DNA of 64,000 nucleotides. It comes from CAVPJW01 sp963705525 (lineage in GTDB: Bacteria; Acidobacteriota; Vicinamibacteria; Vicinamibacterales; CAVPJW01). The stretch is taken from the NCBI GenBank assembly GCA_963705525.1, contig CAVPJW010000002.1, positions 744,001 through 808,000 on the forward strand, given 5' to 3'. The translations under genes were made by a program, and so were the position numbers. The notes beneath the pieces are model-generated. The model did not search any database. It was given only the letters and a program-made list of their open reading frames with translations, and was not told the DNA's origin. Shown in pieces: positions 1 to 9,555 of the stretch (positions within the stretch are counted from its first letter, which is position 1; every line of letters starts with the position of its first letter).

Positions 1-957
1 CATGACCGTGACTGTCCGATCGATCTCGTCGAGGACTGATCCGGCGCGCCCTCCATCGGTTCCTTCGACGACTTCCAGGTGTTTGAGGGTGATGGGGTCG
101 AGAATCAGATGATCGGCCGTCTGACGAAACGTCAGCGTCCGGACGTGCGCCAGCTCGACCTTCTGCGTCTCCCGCAGGTGGAACACGAGCGCACCGGCTG
201 CACTCGTGGCGGCCGGATGGTTGTCGAGTCCGAAGCCGGTCACACCCTGAGTCTCCAGCTGCTCGCTGAGCGCGCGACGCGCCCGGGCGAGATCGAAGCT
301 CGAGGGTTCAATGCGTGTGAGTGGCACGCCGACACCTAGCACGGCGGCAATCGCCGGTGGGAGTTCGGTGTCCGAGGAGATCAGGATCTCGCGCGGCGAC
401 AGGACGGAGATGTGATCGGTCAGCTCCTTCAGATCGTCCCGGCTGGCGTATTCAGAGGTCGTGAACTCGCCGGTCGAGAGGTCGACGAATGCACATCCCC
501 AAACGTCCTGATCGCCGGTCCGGATTTTCACAAGGGACGTCAGGAAGGCAGGTTCGCGTGCATCGAGATACGCGGCGTCGGTCAACGTCCCCGGTGAGAC
601 CACCCTGACGACCTCTCGTCGCACGACGCCTTTGGCGGACCGCGGATCTTCGACCTGCTCGCAGACGGCGACGCGGAAGCCCTTGCGGACCAGGCGCGTC
701 AGGTATGTGTCGAACGCATGGACTGGCACGCCGCACATGGGAATCGCATTGCCATGGCTGTCCCGGGATCGCGACGTCAGCGTGATATCGAGAACGCGAG
801 CGGCCGTCAGCGCATCGTCGTAGAAGAGCTCGTAGAAGTCACCCATCCGAAAGAGCAGCAACGCGTCCTGGTGTTGTCTCTTCGCATCGAAGTACTGACG
901 CATGGCCGGGGTAAGCGACACGGCGGGGCCATTTGACGTCGTGCGGGTGGGCGACAT
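1..957 (-). CDS. mutS: DNA mismatch repair protein MutS, N-terminal part (runs off the window)
   Basis: This is the first ~319 residues of MutS, the ATPase that recognises base mismatches and small loops and recruits MutL. The reading frame continues off the left edge without a stop. The mismatch-recognition domain I is plain: GDFYELF gives the Phe-x-Glu wedge at F41-Y42-E43, followed by the conserved MCGVP and VCEQVEDP blocks. I place the start at the ATG at 957 because it precedes the usual TPAMRQYFD lead-in; an internal ATG at 903 would remove family-conserved residues. A good sigma-70 promoter lies about 110 bases upstream. The gene is divergent from tsaB. The ATPase domain is outside the window. 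Confidence 0.95.
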   Translation of the reverse strand, partial: MSPTRTTSNGPAVSLTPAMRQYFDAKRQHQDALLLFRMGDFYELFYDDALTAARVLDITLTSRSRDSHGNAIPMCGVPVHAFDTYLTRLVRKGFRVAVCEQVEDPRSAKGVVRREVVRVVSPGTLTDAAYLDAREPAFLTSLVKIRTGDQDVWGCAFVDLSTGEFTTSEYASRDDLKELTDHISVLSPREILISSDTELPPAIAAVLGVGVPLTRIEPSSFDLARARRALSEQLETQGVTGFGLDNHPAATSAAGALVFHLRETQKVELAHVRTLTFRQTADHLILDPITLKHLEVVEGTDGGRAGSVLDEIDRTVTVM

Positions 958-1063
958 GGGACGAGGTTCGGGGAGTCCAGAGCCCGAGGCGATGCGGCGG
1001 ATGCCGGCGCGCCCGGCGGGAACGCGTGTAGTTGTCGGCGAAAGCCTGACGGAGCCTGGTCGC

Positions 1064-1092
1064 AGTATAGGAGGGCGGTGGAGGTCCGTCAA
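1064..1092 (-). promoter_or_regulatory. Sigma-70-type promoter for mutS
   Basis: On the minus strand TTGACG (1087-1092) and TATACT (1064-1069) are separated by exactly 17 bases, near-consensus -35 and -10 boxes. Transcription would start near 1057, giving a leader of about 100 bases before mutS. Prediction from sequence only. Confidence 0.55.
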
Positions 1093-1105
1093 GGCACTGA
1101 GTAGA

Positions 1106-1134
1106 TTGACTTTGAGGTTCCCCGGTATTTCAAT
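1106..1134 (+). promoter_or_regulatory. Sigma-70-type promoter for tsaB-rimI
   Basis: TTGACT (1106-1111), a 17-base spacer, then TTCAAT (1129-1134), only 11 bases before the tsaB ATG. It is back to back with the mutS promoter. The -10 box is weak (4 of 6), and the implied leader is very short. Confidence 0.4.
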
Positions 1135-1145
1135 CCATAAGGGCA

Positions 1146-1904
1146 ATGAAGATTCTGGCGGTTGATTCGACTACGGCGGGCGGGAGCGTGGCGCTTCTTG
1201 TCGACGGGCGACTCGTCGAGACGGTTGTCGGCGATCCGAACCGGTCGCACGGCGAGCGGCTGGCCAATGATATCGCGGCGCTGCTCGAGCGTCATCGGCT
1301 GGAGGCGTCCGCGATCGAACTCTTCGCCGTTGCCGCCGGTCCCGGCTCCTACACGGGTCTCCGGATTGGTCTGGCGACGATCCAGGGACTGGCTCTTGTG
1401 AACGGGCGGCTCGTCGTTCCCGTGTCGGCTCTCGATGCCCTTGCCGCCGCGGCGATGGAGCAGATCTCACCGGACACCATCCCTCCGGTTGGCTCAATCG
1501 GGGTCTGGATGGACGCGCAGCGGCTAGAGGTCTTTTCGGCGCGCTATACGGCGCCACGAGACGGGAATGATCGAAGGCTCTCCGCACTTCGGGCGATGGA
1601 CCGAGCGCGGTCTGAGCTTCCCACGGCGTCGATGGCACGATGGGCCGACGACCCGCCGGCCTGGATGGTCGGGGGCGGCGTCTCCTTGTACCGATCCTTG
1701 ATTGCCCGATCGAACTGGAAGACGATGATGATCGAACCGGTGCCGGTGCTGGCCCCTGTGATTGCCCGGATTGCATCCGAGCAGGCGTCCACAGGCGCGG
1801 CGATTCATCCCGGTGATCTCCGTCCGATCTATCTGAGACGATCAGATGCGGAACTCGCAAGGGAACGGCGCGATGCGAGCCCGGATCCAGCGCCACGAAG
1901 ATGA
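1146..1904 (+). CDS. tsaB: tRNA t6A37 threonylcarbamoyl-transfer subunit TsaB
   Basis: TsaB is the ASKHA-fold scaffold partner of TsaD (with TsaE) in making N6-threonylcarbamoyladenosine at tRNA position 37. The N-terminus MKILAVDSTT, the SHGERL segment (residues 34-39) and GPGSYTGLR (65-73) are the family signatures. At 252 residues it is a little longer than the ~230 typical of the family, owing to a variable C-terminus. The stop overlaps the rimI start by four bases, so the pair is translationally coupled; tsaB-rimI linkage is common in bacteria. Cytoplasmic. No anomaly seen. Confidence 0.95.
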   Translation: MKILAVDSTTAGGSVALLVDGRLVETVVGDPNRSHGERLANDIAALLERHRLEASAIELFAVAAGPGSYTGLRIGLATIQGLALVNGRLVVPVSALDALAAAAMEQISPDTIPPVGSIGVWMDAQRLEVFSARYTAPRDGNDRRLSALRAMDRARSELPTASMARWADDPPAWMVGGGVSLYRSLIARSNWKTMMIEPVPVLAPVIARIASEQASTGAAIHPGDLRPIYLRRSDAELARERRDASPDPAPRR

Positions 1905-2401
1905 CTCCCGATTTGGATCGCTGGACGATTGAACGCCTGACGAGTGAGCGCGACCTCGATGGTCTGCTTGAAGTCGAAGAGGCGTCGTTCACGAATCCGT
2001 GGACACGCGAGATGTATGTCGCCGAACTCCAGAATGAAGCGGTATCGCGCGTGTACGTAGTTAGAGGGTCGACAGGTGAAGTTCTCGGGTTCTGCTCGTT
2101 CTGGTTCGTGTTCGATCAGCTGCACATCAACAATCTGGCAGTCCGACCTGAACACCGGGGCCGGGGAATGGGCACGCGGCTCCTCGACCACATTCTGCGA
2201 GAAGCGAGTCGGGCGGGCGCCCGCTGGGCGACGCTCGAAGTGCGTCGCTCGAACGAAGGCGCGCGCCGTCTGTACGCGCGCCTGGGTTTCCAGGTGTCCG
2301 GCACCCGACGCGACTACTACAGCAAGCCGGTCGAGGATGCCATCGTGCTGACCAAACAGGACCTGGCCGCCCCATGCCCACTTCCCGAGTCTCCCGCTTG
2401 A
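1901..2401 (+). CDS. rimI: Ribosomal protein bS18 alanine N-acetyltransferase RimI
   Basis: A GNAT-fold acetyltransferase of 166 residues. The acetyl-CoA pyrophosphate loop is HRGRGMG (85-91) and the C-terminal motif is ARRLYARLGF (121-130), followed by RRDYY. In RimI these support transfer of acetyl from acetyl-CoA to the N-terminal alanine of ribosomal protein S18. The name rests on the family pattern plus the four-base overlap with tsaB; other GNAT substrates cannot be ruled out from sequence. Cytoplasmic. Confidence 0.9.
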   Translation: MTPDLDRWTIERLTSERDLDGLLEVEEASFTNPWTREMYVAELQNEAVSRVYVVRGSTGEVLGFCSFWFVFDQLHINNLAVRPEHRGRGMGTRLLDHILREASRAGARWATLEVRRSNEGARRLYARLGFQVSGTRRDYYSKPVEDAIVLTKQDLAAPCPLPESPA

Positions 2402-2524
2402 AACCGGTGGGGGCTTGTGGTAGTTTGCCGATGCCCCAGTTCTCCGGTCTCCAGAGACCAGCGATGTGGCTTCCCGCCCGTTCTCAGCACGCCGCAGTCC
2501 TCACCCCATTCAAGGAGGCGGAGC

Positions 2525-2791
2525 ATGACCGAAAACTCCCAGGAAATGAAGGAATTCTTGCTGCAGCGCGACAACGAGTATCGTGAGCTCGTCCAGAAAC
2601 ATCACGAGCTCGAAAGTCGCCTCAGCGAGATTTCGGCCAAGCATTACCTTACCGAGCACGAACAACTCGAAGAAGTCACCCTCAAGAAACGCAAGCTGCA
2701 ATTGAAGGATCGGATGGCGGAAATCATGCGCCGCCATCTCAGCACTCCGATCAGCACCGTCAGCCCGACTGCACCACCGCCCCCGCGGTGA
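2525..2791 (+). CDS. Small coiled-coil protein of the DUF465/YdcH type
   Basis: An 88-residue protein with a charged heptad-like helix pair (KHHELESRLSEI..., then EQLEEVTLKKRKLQLKDRM), the pattern of the YdcH/DUF465 family. The function of that family is not established. The start at 2525 is set by a strong Shine-Dalgarno AAGGAGG at 2512-2518, six bases upstream; a longer frame beginning at 2417 has no such site and a non-family N-terminus. The C-terminus is a short proline-rich tail. It stands alone between rimI and psd. Confidence 0.8.
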   Translation: MTENSQEMKEFLLQRDNEYRELVQKHHELESRLSEISAKHYLTEHEQLEEVTLKKRKLQLKDRMAEIMRRHLSTPISTVSPTAPPPPR

Positions 2792-2943
2792 CGCAATCAT
2801 TCGCGGCGCGCCGAGCCGTCCCGAGAGGTGACGGCTCAGGCCGCGCTCATTGATTCGCCCCGAGGCGATCCGCCCCCGTCCGTCGTGCGCTGCGGCACCA
2901 TCGTCAGTGCGCGTTTCGCGCTCTGCCGACGTACAATGACCGG

Positions 2944-3573
2944 ATGGGGTTGGACCGTGCGGGATTGCCGTTCATTGCCGTGGCATTGCTGCTCGCGGCG
3001 GCATTGTGGATGGCGATGGGCCCGAAAGGCGGTGTGCCGTTGCTCGTCGCGGCCGCGTTTTTCACCTTCTTCTTCCGCGATCCCGATCGAGCCGTGCCGC
3101 CCGTGGACGGCTCGGCCGTCATCGCGCCCGCAGACGGACGCGTGCTGGTTGCGGGCGACGGTGAGCCCGGTGTCGCGCCTCCTGGCAGCTGGCGCCAGAT
3201 CAGCATTTTTCTGTCGCCGCTCGACGTGCACGTGAACCGTGCGCCGGTATCCGGGAAGGTGATACGGGTGGAGCAATCGCACGGACGTGCCCTGCCGGCG
3301 TACCGTCATGAAGCGTCGAGCGAGAATTCACGTTCCGAGGTCTGGATGGATGCGGGCGGGCGCGTCGTGGTCTTTCGACAGGTTGTCGGCATTCTGGCCC
3401 GCCGCATCGTGTGTCGGCTGCAGCCCGGCCAGATCGTGCGGGCTGGCGAACGCTTCGGTATCATGAAGTTCGGGTCGCGCATGGACGTCTTTCTTCCGCC
3501 CGATACGACCCTTCAGGTGACGAAGGGGGACAGGGTGCGGAGCGGCGAGACGATTCTCGCGAGGCTGGCATGA
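2944..3573 (+). CDS. psd: Phosphatidylserine decarboxylase proenzyme (short, archaeal-type)
   Basis: Converts phosphatidylserine to phosphatidylethanolamine at the inner membrane. Two hydrophobic stretches occupy residues 8-45. Family blocks include APADGRV (61-67) and SPLDVHVNR (91-99). The self-cleavage site that yields the pyruvoyl group is FGSR, at G177-S178. At 209 residues it belongs to the compact PSD class. The stop overlaps the start of pssA (ATGA), so the enzyme that makes its substrate is translated directly behind it. A TACAAT box sits a few bases before the ATG at 2932-2937, which could mean a very short leader. Confidence 0.95.
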   Translation: MGLDRAGLPFIAVALLLAAALWMAMGPKGGVPLLVAAAFFTFFFRDPDRAVPPVDGSAVIAPADGRVLVAGDGEPGVAPPGSWRQISIFLSPLDVHVNRAPVSGKVIRVEQSHGRALPAYRHEASSENSRSEVWMDAGGRVVVFRQVVGILARRIVCRLQPGQIVRAGERFGIMKFGSRMDVFLPPDTTLQVTKGDRVRSGETILARLA

Positions 3574-4382
3574 TGCTGCCGCTGCGGGCACGGCCGGATC
3601 GTCCGGAACGCAGTCGCCGCTTCCGGCGCGGCGTGTACCTGCTCCCGAGTCTCTTCACGCTCGCGAATATGTTCTGTGGTTACGCGTGCGTGGTGTACGC
3701 CATGCGCGGGGAGTATGAGACGGCGGCGCCGTTCATCGGGTTCGCGATAGTGCTCGACATGCTCGACGGCCGGATTGCGCGTCTTACCGGCACGTCGAGC
3801 GCCTTCGGTCTCGAGTTCGATTCGCTCGCTGACATCATCTCGTTTGGTATCGCACCCGCGATCCTGTCGTTCGCCTGGGGTCTGACGCCTCTTGGCCGGT
3901 GGGGCTGGGCCGCAGGGTTCATTTACGTCACGGCGGCCGCCATGCGCCTGGCCCGCTTCAATATCCAGAGCGGCTCGGGCGACAAGCGCTTTTTCGTCGG
4001 CATGCCGAGTCCGGCCGCCGCGGCCGTGCCCGCGTCGACGGTGTTTGCTTATCCGAACGGCCTGCACACGCCGCAGGATGCATTGCCGGCCCTGGCGATG
4101 GTCCTCGTGCCGGCTTTTCTGATGGTGAGCACGATCCGGTTCCGGAGTTTCAAGAATCTCGACCTGCAGTCGCGACGCTCATACATGGTGCTCTTCGTGC
4201 TCGCGCTGATGATCGCCGCGATCGTCGTCCATCCGCACGTCGTGCTCGTGGTGATGGCGTATACCTACCTGACGTGGGGGCTTGTCGCGTACCTCTATCA
4301 CCGCTTCCGCCGGAGGGAAACGGAAGAGGGAAGCGATGCGGCGAGCCCAATCGATGCCGAAACGCCGCTGGCAGACCCGTAG
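3570..4382 (+). CDS. pssA: CDP-diacylglycerol--serine O-phosphatidyltransferase
   Basis: An integral-membrane CDP-alcohol phosphatidyltransferase of 270 residues that makes phosphatidylserine from CDP-diacylglycerol and serine. The full metal-binding signature DGx2ARx8Gx3Dx3D is present: D66-G67, A70-R71, G80, D84, D88. About seven to eight hydrophobic segments follow. The start is the ATG at 3570 overlapping the psd stop; a longer open frame upstream runs inside psd and is rejected. The stop codon directly abuts the stop of the convergent kinase gene, leaving no room for a separate terminator. Confidence 0.95.
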   Translation: MMLPLRARPDRPERSRRFRRGVYLLPSLFTLANMFCGYACVVYAMRGEYETAAPFIGFAIVLDMLDGRIARLTGTSSAFGLEFDSLADIISFGIAPAILSFAWGLTPLGRWGWAAGFIYVTAAAMRLARFNIQSGSGDKRFFVGMPSPAAAAVPASTVFAYPNGLHTPQDALPALAMVLVPAFLMVSTIRFRSFKNLDLQSRRSYMVLFVLALMIAAIVVHPHVVLVVMAYTYLTWGLVAYLYHRFRRRETEEGSDAASPIDAETPLADP

Positions 4383-7300
4383 CTAGATCGCGGCCGGTAA
4401 CACGAGTCGCACCACAGTTCCACGCCCCTTCTCGCTCTCGATCGCAATCGAGCCGCGGCTCGCCTCGACATTTCGCTTGGCAATTGCAAGGCCGAGTCCG
4501 GTACCGCTGACCTTCGTCGAGAAATACGGCTCGAAGGCGCGCGCCACCGCATCCTGACTCATCCCGGGACCATCGTCCGTCAATGTGAGCGTGACGTTGC
4601 GGAGGGCCCTGTCCTCGCGTGCCCGGATCGAGAGTGAACCGCCGTTCGGCATCGCATTGAGTGCGTTCTCGATGACGTTCGCGAGCGCGCGGTTGAGGAG
4701 CGTGCGATCGACGAGTACGGACGGCAGTGTCGTGGGAACATCGACGTGGAGAGCGATACGGTTGGCCAACCCTGCGCGATATGGCCGGATGACCTCCTCG
4801 ACGAGATCGGCGGGAGAGGTTGGTACCGGCCGGGCCGTCGGCGAGGCGGCAAAACTCGAGAACTCCCCTGAGATCTGCCGGAGCAGCTTCACCTGTCCCA
4901 GGATGACGTTGATACATTCCTCGAGCACCGGCTCGAGCGGCCGACCGCGATCCGCGTGGACGCGCACGAGGTGCTCCGCAGAAAGTTGAATCGGCGTCAG
5001 CGGGTTCTTGATGTCGTGCGCCACCTGCCGCGCCATTTCGGCCCAGGCTTCGAGCCGATGCGTGCGTTCGAGCTGCCCTCGTTGACGGGCGAGGTCGGCG
5101 GCCATGCCGTTGAAGGCCTCGACCAGCCGGCCCAGCTCGTCGGCCGACTTCAAGGCAATGCGTGCATCAAGCTCGCCGCGTGCAATTCGCCGGGTCGCCC
5201 GCGTAAGGCGATTGACGGGATCGGCGATGCGCTCGGCCATCGAGTATCCGACAAGGGCGCCCAGGAGAATGAACGACAGGGCCGCAAGCAGCACGCGGCG
5301 GTCGAGCTCGTCGATTTCGCGTTCGATCTCCTGCTGGCGCAGCGTGAGCGGCACCGTCAGGATCGTGCCCCGACGGCCCGTCTCGACGGGAGATGCGGCC
5401 AGGAGGTATCGGAATGGACCGATGGCTTCGTCGCCGACGAACGTGGCGCGATGCTCCAGCGCGATCGCGCGGTAGACGCTGGCCGGTGTCCGCAGCGGAA
5501 GCAGCCCCGAAGCGAACAGGTCGCGCTCGCTTGTGGCCATGAGATCCGGGCCCTCGAAGATGTCCACGTGTTGATCGATGACCCCGCTCAATCCCACCAG
5601 CACATCGTCACTGACCCCGGGCAGACCCGAGCCGCCGCGCTGCTGCAGATCGACATAGCGCTCGATGACGCGTCGTGCGACCTCGGCGGACCGCACTGCG
5701 GCCGCATCGATGCCGTCGCGCAGCTGGCCCGCGATATACGCCCGGGTGACGAAAGCGAGAATCAAGACCGGCACGACGGAGGCCGCGACAAACGCAAGAA
5801 AGAGCCGCCGATAAAAACTCGAGCGAATCTCGCGGAGCAGGCTGCTGCCCGAGGCGGGCCGATGTGATGTGACGATCGCAATGGCCCAGGCGCCGAACAG
5901 ACCGAGTGCATATCCCAGTGCCGCGAGCGTCGTCAGCTCCGCCAGGTTCACGAGGTGTCCCGGCCAGGTGATGACGGGATAACCAAGCGCAAAGATGCCG
6001 GCGCGGTCGTTGGTGAAGTAGACGGCGTATCGCCGCTCACCGCGATCGATGTCGGTCCAGAATGGGCTGCGCGAACTGGCAATCCGATCGAACAATCGGT
6101 CGTCAATCGTCCATGCGGCCGCCGCCGATGTGTGAATCGGCAACCGGCCCCATCCGTAGACGACGAATTCGACATCGCGGCCTGGCACGGCCTCCTGCTG
6201 CAGTGCCGAATCCGAACGGAACAGCTCGAAGTAGGGGCTCTGCGAGGAGATGAAGGGCAGAGCGTTGTAGTCGAGCATCACGTGGAGCGCCACGGCGCCA
6301 CGTGCCGCTTCTACGGACCGCCGGCCGTCATCGCAGAGGAGGCGTCCGGCCCTGAGCACCCGTCGGTCCTCGGGGCCAACAGGCACCGATTCCTCGAGGG
6401 CAGACCACTCGCAGGACTGCGGCCGCCAGCGCTGGGGAATCGACGTGTCCTCGGGGAGACTGAGTGCGAACCGGCTGACCAGAGAGCCACTCTTGCCATA
6501 GAGCTCGACTGCCGACGTCAGGCGATATCGCCCAAGGTCTGTTCGGGTCCACACCGCGTACGCCGTGTCGGTGGTGACCGAGCCGTCCGAGGCGTCCGCG
6601 GCCTCGACGAGATCGGCGAGTTCATGCATGCCGTCGATCTGTGCCGTCGCGTGCCCGAGGCGAAGGCTGAGATCGTCGCGAAGGCGAGCCGCTTCCGGCG
6701 CCAGCCGCGTCTCGATGAGGCGCCGCTTCGCATCCAGCGCGAAATGCAAGAGCGTTGGATACATGGCGAGAGCGGGGACGACCAGCACGACGAGCCCTAC
6801 GACGAGCCGCATGGCCTGCGATGCGTGACGCAGCCTCGGCTGCACCCGCCGCATCACCCAGACGAGGCCCACGATCGTGACCATCGCCACCGCGGCCGGC
6901 CCGATCGGGACGTGCGCCTCGATTCGTCTGGCGACGAGGAGGGTCGCGAGCGCCGGAGTCAGCCACAGAGCGCTCAGCCAGATGACGTGCGTCACAGGGC
7001 TTCGCGGATGCGGCGTTGACGCGAAGCGCAGGAGCAAGACGGCCGTCCACATGACGACGGCATGGAAAAGGATCAACCCGACGTCGAGGGACAGCCGACC
7101 AGGATCCCAGGGGTGAATCGAGAAGTGCAGCACGTCCACGCTGCTTCTTGCGAGCGTGTCGTCAAGAAAGCGCTGATATCCGAGCACCAGCGCGGCGACG
7201 GCGGCACCCGCGAGTAGCTGCCTCAGGGCGAACAGGTGGACATTCGTGCTGTGCTCGAGCAGCGAATGATGGAGCGCGAGACGACGGCGCTCGAGGCCAC

Positions 7301-8441
7301 CCGCCAGAAGCGCGACGACCGCGGCGAGGGCGGCCGCCGACAGCAGAAAATCGATCGGCGAGCGGAATGCCGCGGGGAAGATCCCAGAGGAGTAGGTCGC
7401 GGCAGAGAACACGGTCCAGTCTGCGATGCCGGGCGGTACGGCGAGCCACAGCAGGAGCCTCAGTGCGATGACCATTGCGAGGAGCACGCCGGACGCGCTC
7501 GCATAGCTGCCCGGAGCGCGAGCGGCCGCACGAAGTTCGACGACACGGCTCGTGCACAAGAGAAGCGCCACCACCATGACGACGAGTGCAAGGCTCCGCA
7601 CCCGTCGATGCCAGAGAGCTCGCGTGCGCGCGAGATCCTCCTGAGATACGCGCGCCTCGAGGAGCGTTTCCCCAGAGGGCGACGCGAGAAGGAACGTTCC
7701 CCTCGGACGGCCTTCTCCGGCGCCTTCGTAACGCGTTCTGAGCAGAACCGGCGCAAGGCTCGAGTCGACGGTAAAGCCCGCCGATGTGTCGACCGTGGCG
7801 CCTCCCGTCGCGCCGAGAGCCCGTTCGGCCGCGATGGTCGCCGCGCGGCGAGCGCCATCGACAACTGGTTGTACGTAGACTAGGCGCGGACCTAGAGGAC
7901 CCGGCGCCACGAAGAGTGCGGCGGGCCCGGCAATCCGATCGGCTGGCAGTTCCGAAGGTCGCCCGCTCCAGGCGAGCGGCGACTGATGGCCATCGAAGAT
8001 ACTGACGGCCAGGTCCGTCGATCGACCGACACGCAAGGCGCTATCGGCGGCGTCGAACAACGCGCGACGAGCGGTTTCGGACGCAGGCGGGGAGAGGAGA
8101 AGATCGCGGCGGGCGGCGATTTGTTCGGTCGCCTGCGTGAGCTCGGACGATTCCTGCGCAAAGGTCGATCGAATCTCTTGCTCGACGCGCGCGAACGCGT
8201 TGTCGTCGGACGCGCCGAGGCGGGCACGGGTCAGCCCATAGCCCGCCGCAAGAGTTGCCAGCGACGCGACGATGCCGGCCGCCAGGAGTCGCTTCGCGGA
8301 TTGGATTTGCGACCGCGACACGAGTGTGTCGTCGAGGGCTTTCACCCCGGGTTTCATGGAGTGCGTCGCTCCCGAGGCATCCGGGCCGGTGCGCTGACGG
8401 TCGACGGAGTCATTCCCGGATTGTGACGCTTGAGCCAGCAT
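4383..8441 (-). CDS. Very large NtrY-like membrane sensor histidine kinase
   Basis: A 1352-residue hybrid of a long membrane/extracytoplasmic sensor region and a standard kinase core. After an N-terminal membrane segment (about 50-70) comes an extracytoplasmic stretch, then a block of roughly eight hydrophobic helices (about 280-570), a second soluble domain, further membrane segments, a HAMP linker (IADPVNRLTRATRRIARGEL), then HisKA with H1142 in AHDIKNPLTPIQLS. The HATPase follows: N box near 1259, G1 DDGPG 1289-1293, FEPYFSTK, GTGLGLAIAK. The HDIKNPLTP dimerisation motif is typical of NtrY. No PAS domain is evident between HAMP and HisKA, and there is no response regulator beside it, so it is an orphan whose partner and signal are unknown. 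An alternative start is the ATG at 8357. Confidence 0.88.
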   Translation of the reverse strand: MLAQASQSGNDSVDRQRTGPDASGATHSMKPGVKALDDTLVSRSQIQSAKRLLAAGIVASLATLAAGYGLTRARLGASDDNAFARVEQEIRSTFAQESSELTQATEQIAARRDLLLSPPASETARRALFDAADSALRVGRSTDLAVSIFDGHQSPLAWSGRPSELPADRIAGPAALFVAPGPLGPRLVYVQPVVDGARRAATIAAERALGATGGATVDTSAGFTVDSSLAPVLLRTRYEGAGEGRPRGTFLLASPSGETLLEARVSQEDLARTRALWHRRVRSLALVVMVVALLLCTSRVVELRAAARAPGSYASASGVLLAMVIALRLLLWLAVPPGIADWTVFSAATYSSGIFPAAFRSPIDFLLSAAALAAVVALLAGGLERRRLALHHSLLEHSTNVHLFALRQLLAGAAVAALVLGYQRFLDDTLARSSVDVLHFSIHPWDPGRLSLDVGLILFHAVVMWTAVLLLRFASTPHPRSPVTHVIWLSALWLTPALATLLVARRIEAHVPIGPAAVAMVTIVGLVWVMRRVQPRLRHASQAMRLVVGLVVLVVPALAMYPTLLHFALDAKRRLIETRLAPEAARLRDDLSLRLGHATAQIDGMHELADLVEAADASDGSVTTDTAYAVWTRTDLGRYRLTSAVELYGKSGSLVSRFALSLPEDTSIPQRWRPQSCEWSALEESVPVGPEDRRVLRAGRLLCDDGRRSVEAARGAVALHVMLDYNALPFISSQSPYFELFRSDSALQQEAVPGRDVEFVVYGWGRLPIHTSAAAAWTIDDRLFDRIASSRSPFWTDIDRGERRYAVYFTNDRAGIFALGYPVITWPGHLVNLAELTTLAALGYALGLFGAWAIAIVTSHRPASGSSLLREIRSSFYRRLFLAFVAASVVPVLILAFVTRAYIAGQLRDGIDAAAVRSAEVARRVIERYVDLQQRGGSGLPGVSDDVLVGLSGVIDQHVDIFEGPDLMATSERDLFASGLLPLRTPASVYRAIALEHRATFVGDEAIGPFRYLLAASPVETGRRGTILTVPLTLRQQEIEREIDELDRRVLLAALSFILLGALVGYSMAERIADPVNRLTRATRRIARGELDARIALKSADELGRLVEAFNGMAADLARQRGQLERTHRLEAWAEMARQVAHDIKNPLTPIQLSAEHLVRVHADRGRPLEPVLEECINVILGQVKLLRQISGEFSSFAASPTARPVPTSPADLVEEVIRPYRAGLANRIALHVDVPTTLPSVLVDRTLLNRALANVIENALNAMPNGGSLSIRAREDRALRNVTLTLTDDGPGMSQDAVARAFEPYFSTKVSGTGLGLAIAKRNVEASRGSIAIESEKGRGTVVRLVLPAAI

Positions 8442-8526
8442 ACAGGCCGCCGCTTGGACTCACAAGCAGCCGGACCAGTCGGCATCGAGGCGACAGTGCT
8501 AAGCTGCTAAAGTTACAGTCTGACAC

Positions 8527-9555
8527 GTGTCCATTCACCTTTCGACGCTCAAGGCGGCATTCAAGCGCGGCGCTCTCATCACGGCCGCCAACGGTCAGGT
8601 GATTGGCATCCAGCTGGTGGCCGAATCGCTTTTCAAGCTGCTGCTCCTCGTGCCGATTGTCGGCGGGATCATTCTCGTGGTGCTCCTGCTCGGCACCGAT
8701 CTCACCGACGCGCTGGACGCCGGCATACGGAACGCCCTCCCGGCCGTGCTCGATGCTCTAACGGCACAGCCACCGGCGCTGCTCGCGTTCGTGCTCGCCC
8801 TGCTGGTGGTCGTCATTGGCGGATCGTGCGTCATGTTCTTCGTCAAGGGGGGAACGGTCGCCATTCTCGTACGGGGACATCGCCAGGCTGGAGCAATCGA
8901 TCAACTGCCCGTCACGCTGGCCAATTTGAGGCGCGCGTCGGCGTTCTCGATGGAGGGCTTTTCAAGCGGATGCTGGCGGTTGTTCCGGCGCTATCTTGTG
9001 CTCGGGCTGTCACTCATCCTCGTGTACGGAGGGGCTGGGACGCTCTATCTCGCGATCGTCCTGGCCGGCGTTCGTGATCTGACGCAAGGCGCGCAGGTCA
9101 TGGCGTGGACCCTGACGACCGCGCTGGCGTCCACGATGCTCGTGATCGGGATCACGCTGGTCAACCTGCTGTATCTGCTGGTTCAGATCGCGATCGCGGC
9201 CGACGATCTCAGTCTGCCTGACGCGCTACGCCAGGTCGCGCGTCTGATTCGATCAGAGACGCGCCAGCTGGCCGGTATCTTTGCCCTTGTCTTCCTCGTG
9301 CTGGTGCTCGCTGTCGCCGCGTCGATTCTGGCAACGGCTGCCCTCGGTTTGATCGCCTTCGTGCCGCTGTTCTGGCTTGCCGCCCTGCCATTGCAGGTTG
9401 TCGCCTGGCTCCTGCGCGCCGTGCTCTTCCAGTATCTGGGCCTGACCGCCCTCGGCGCCTACCTGGATCTTTATCGCGCGTTCGCCGACTCGCGTCTCGC
9501 CGCGGCTGGCTCGGTGGCGTCGGCCGCACCCCCCGCCATGAGGCAACCCGCATGA
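8527..9555 (+). CDS. Polytopic membrane protein of unknown function
   Basis: 342 residues starting at a GTG, with about six hydrophobic segments (near 30-55, 88-108, 155-180, 190-225, 250-275 and 280-305). I do not recognise the family. Glycine- and alanine-rich helices and a glycine-containing loop (FFVKGGTVAILVRG) resemble generic bacterial membrane proteins rather than a named transporter. The stop overlaps the ATG of the aminotransferase (ATGA at 9552), so the two are translationally coupled and possibly functionally linked. Divergent from the large kinase gene. Confidence 0.75.
   Translation: MSIHLSTLKAAFKRGALITAANGQVIGIQLVAESLFKLLLLVPIVGGIILVVLLLGTDLTDALDAGIRNALPAVLDALTAQPPALLAFVLALLVVVIGGSCVMFFVKGGTVAILVRGHRQAGAIDQLPVTLANLRRASAFSMEGFSSGCWRLFRRYLVLGLSLILVYGGAGTLYLAIVLAGVRDLTQGAQVMAWTLTTALASTMLVIGITLVNLLYLLVQIAIAADDLSLPDALRQVARLIRSETRQLAGIFALVFLVLVLAVAASILATAALGLIAFVPLFWLAALPLQVVAWLLRAVLFQYLGLTALGAYLDLYRAFADSRLAAAGSVASAAPPAMRQPA

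Noticed and set aside
4956..5867. Plus-strand open frame opposite the large kinase
   Set aside because: Shadow frame across the HAMP and sensor region of the kinase; no ribosome-binding site or family match.
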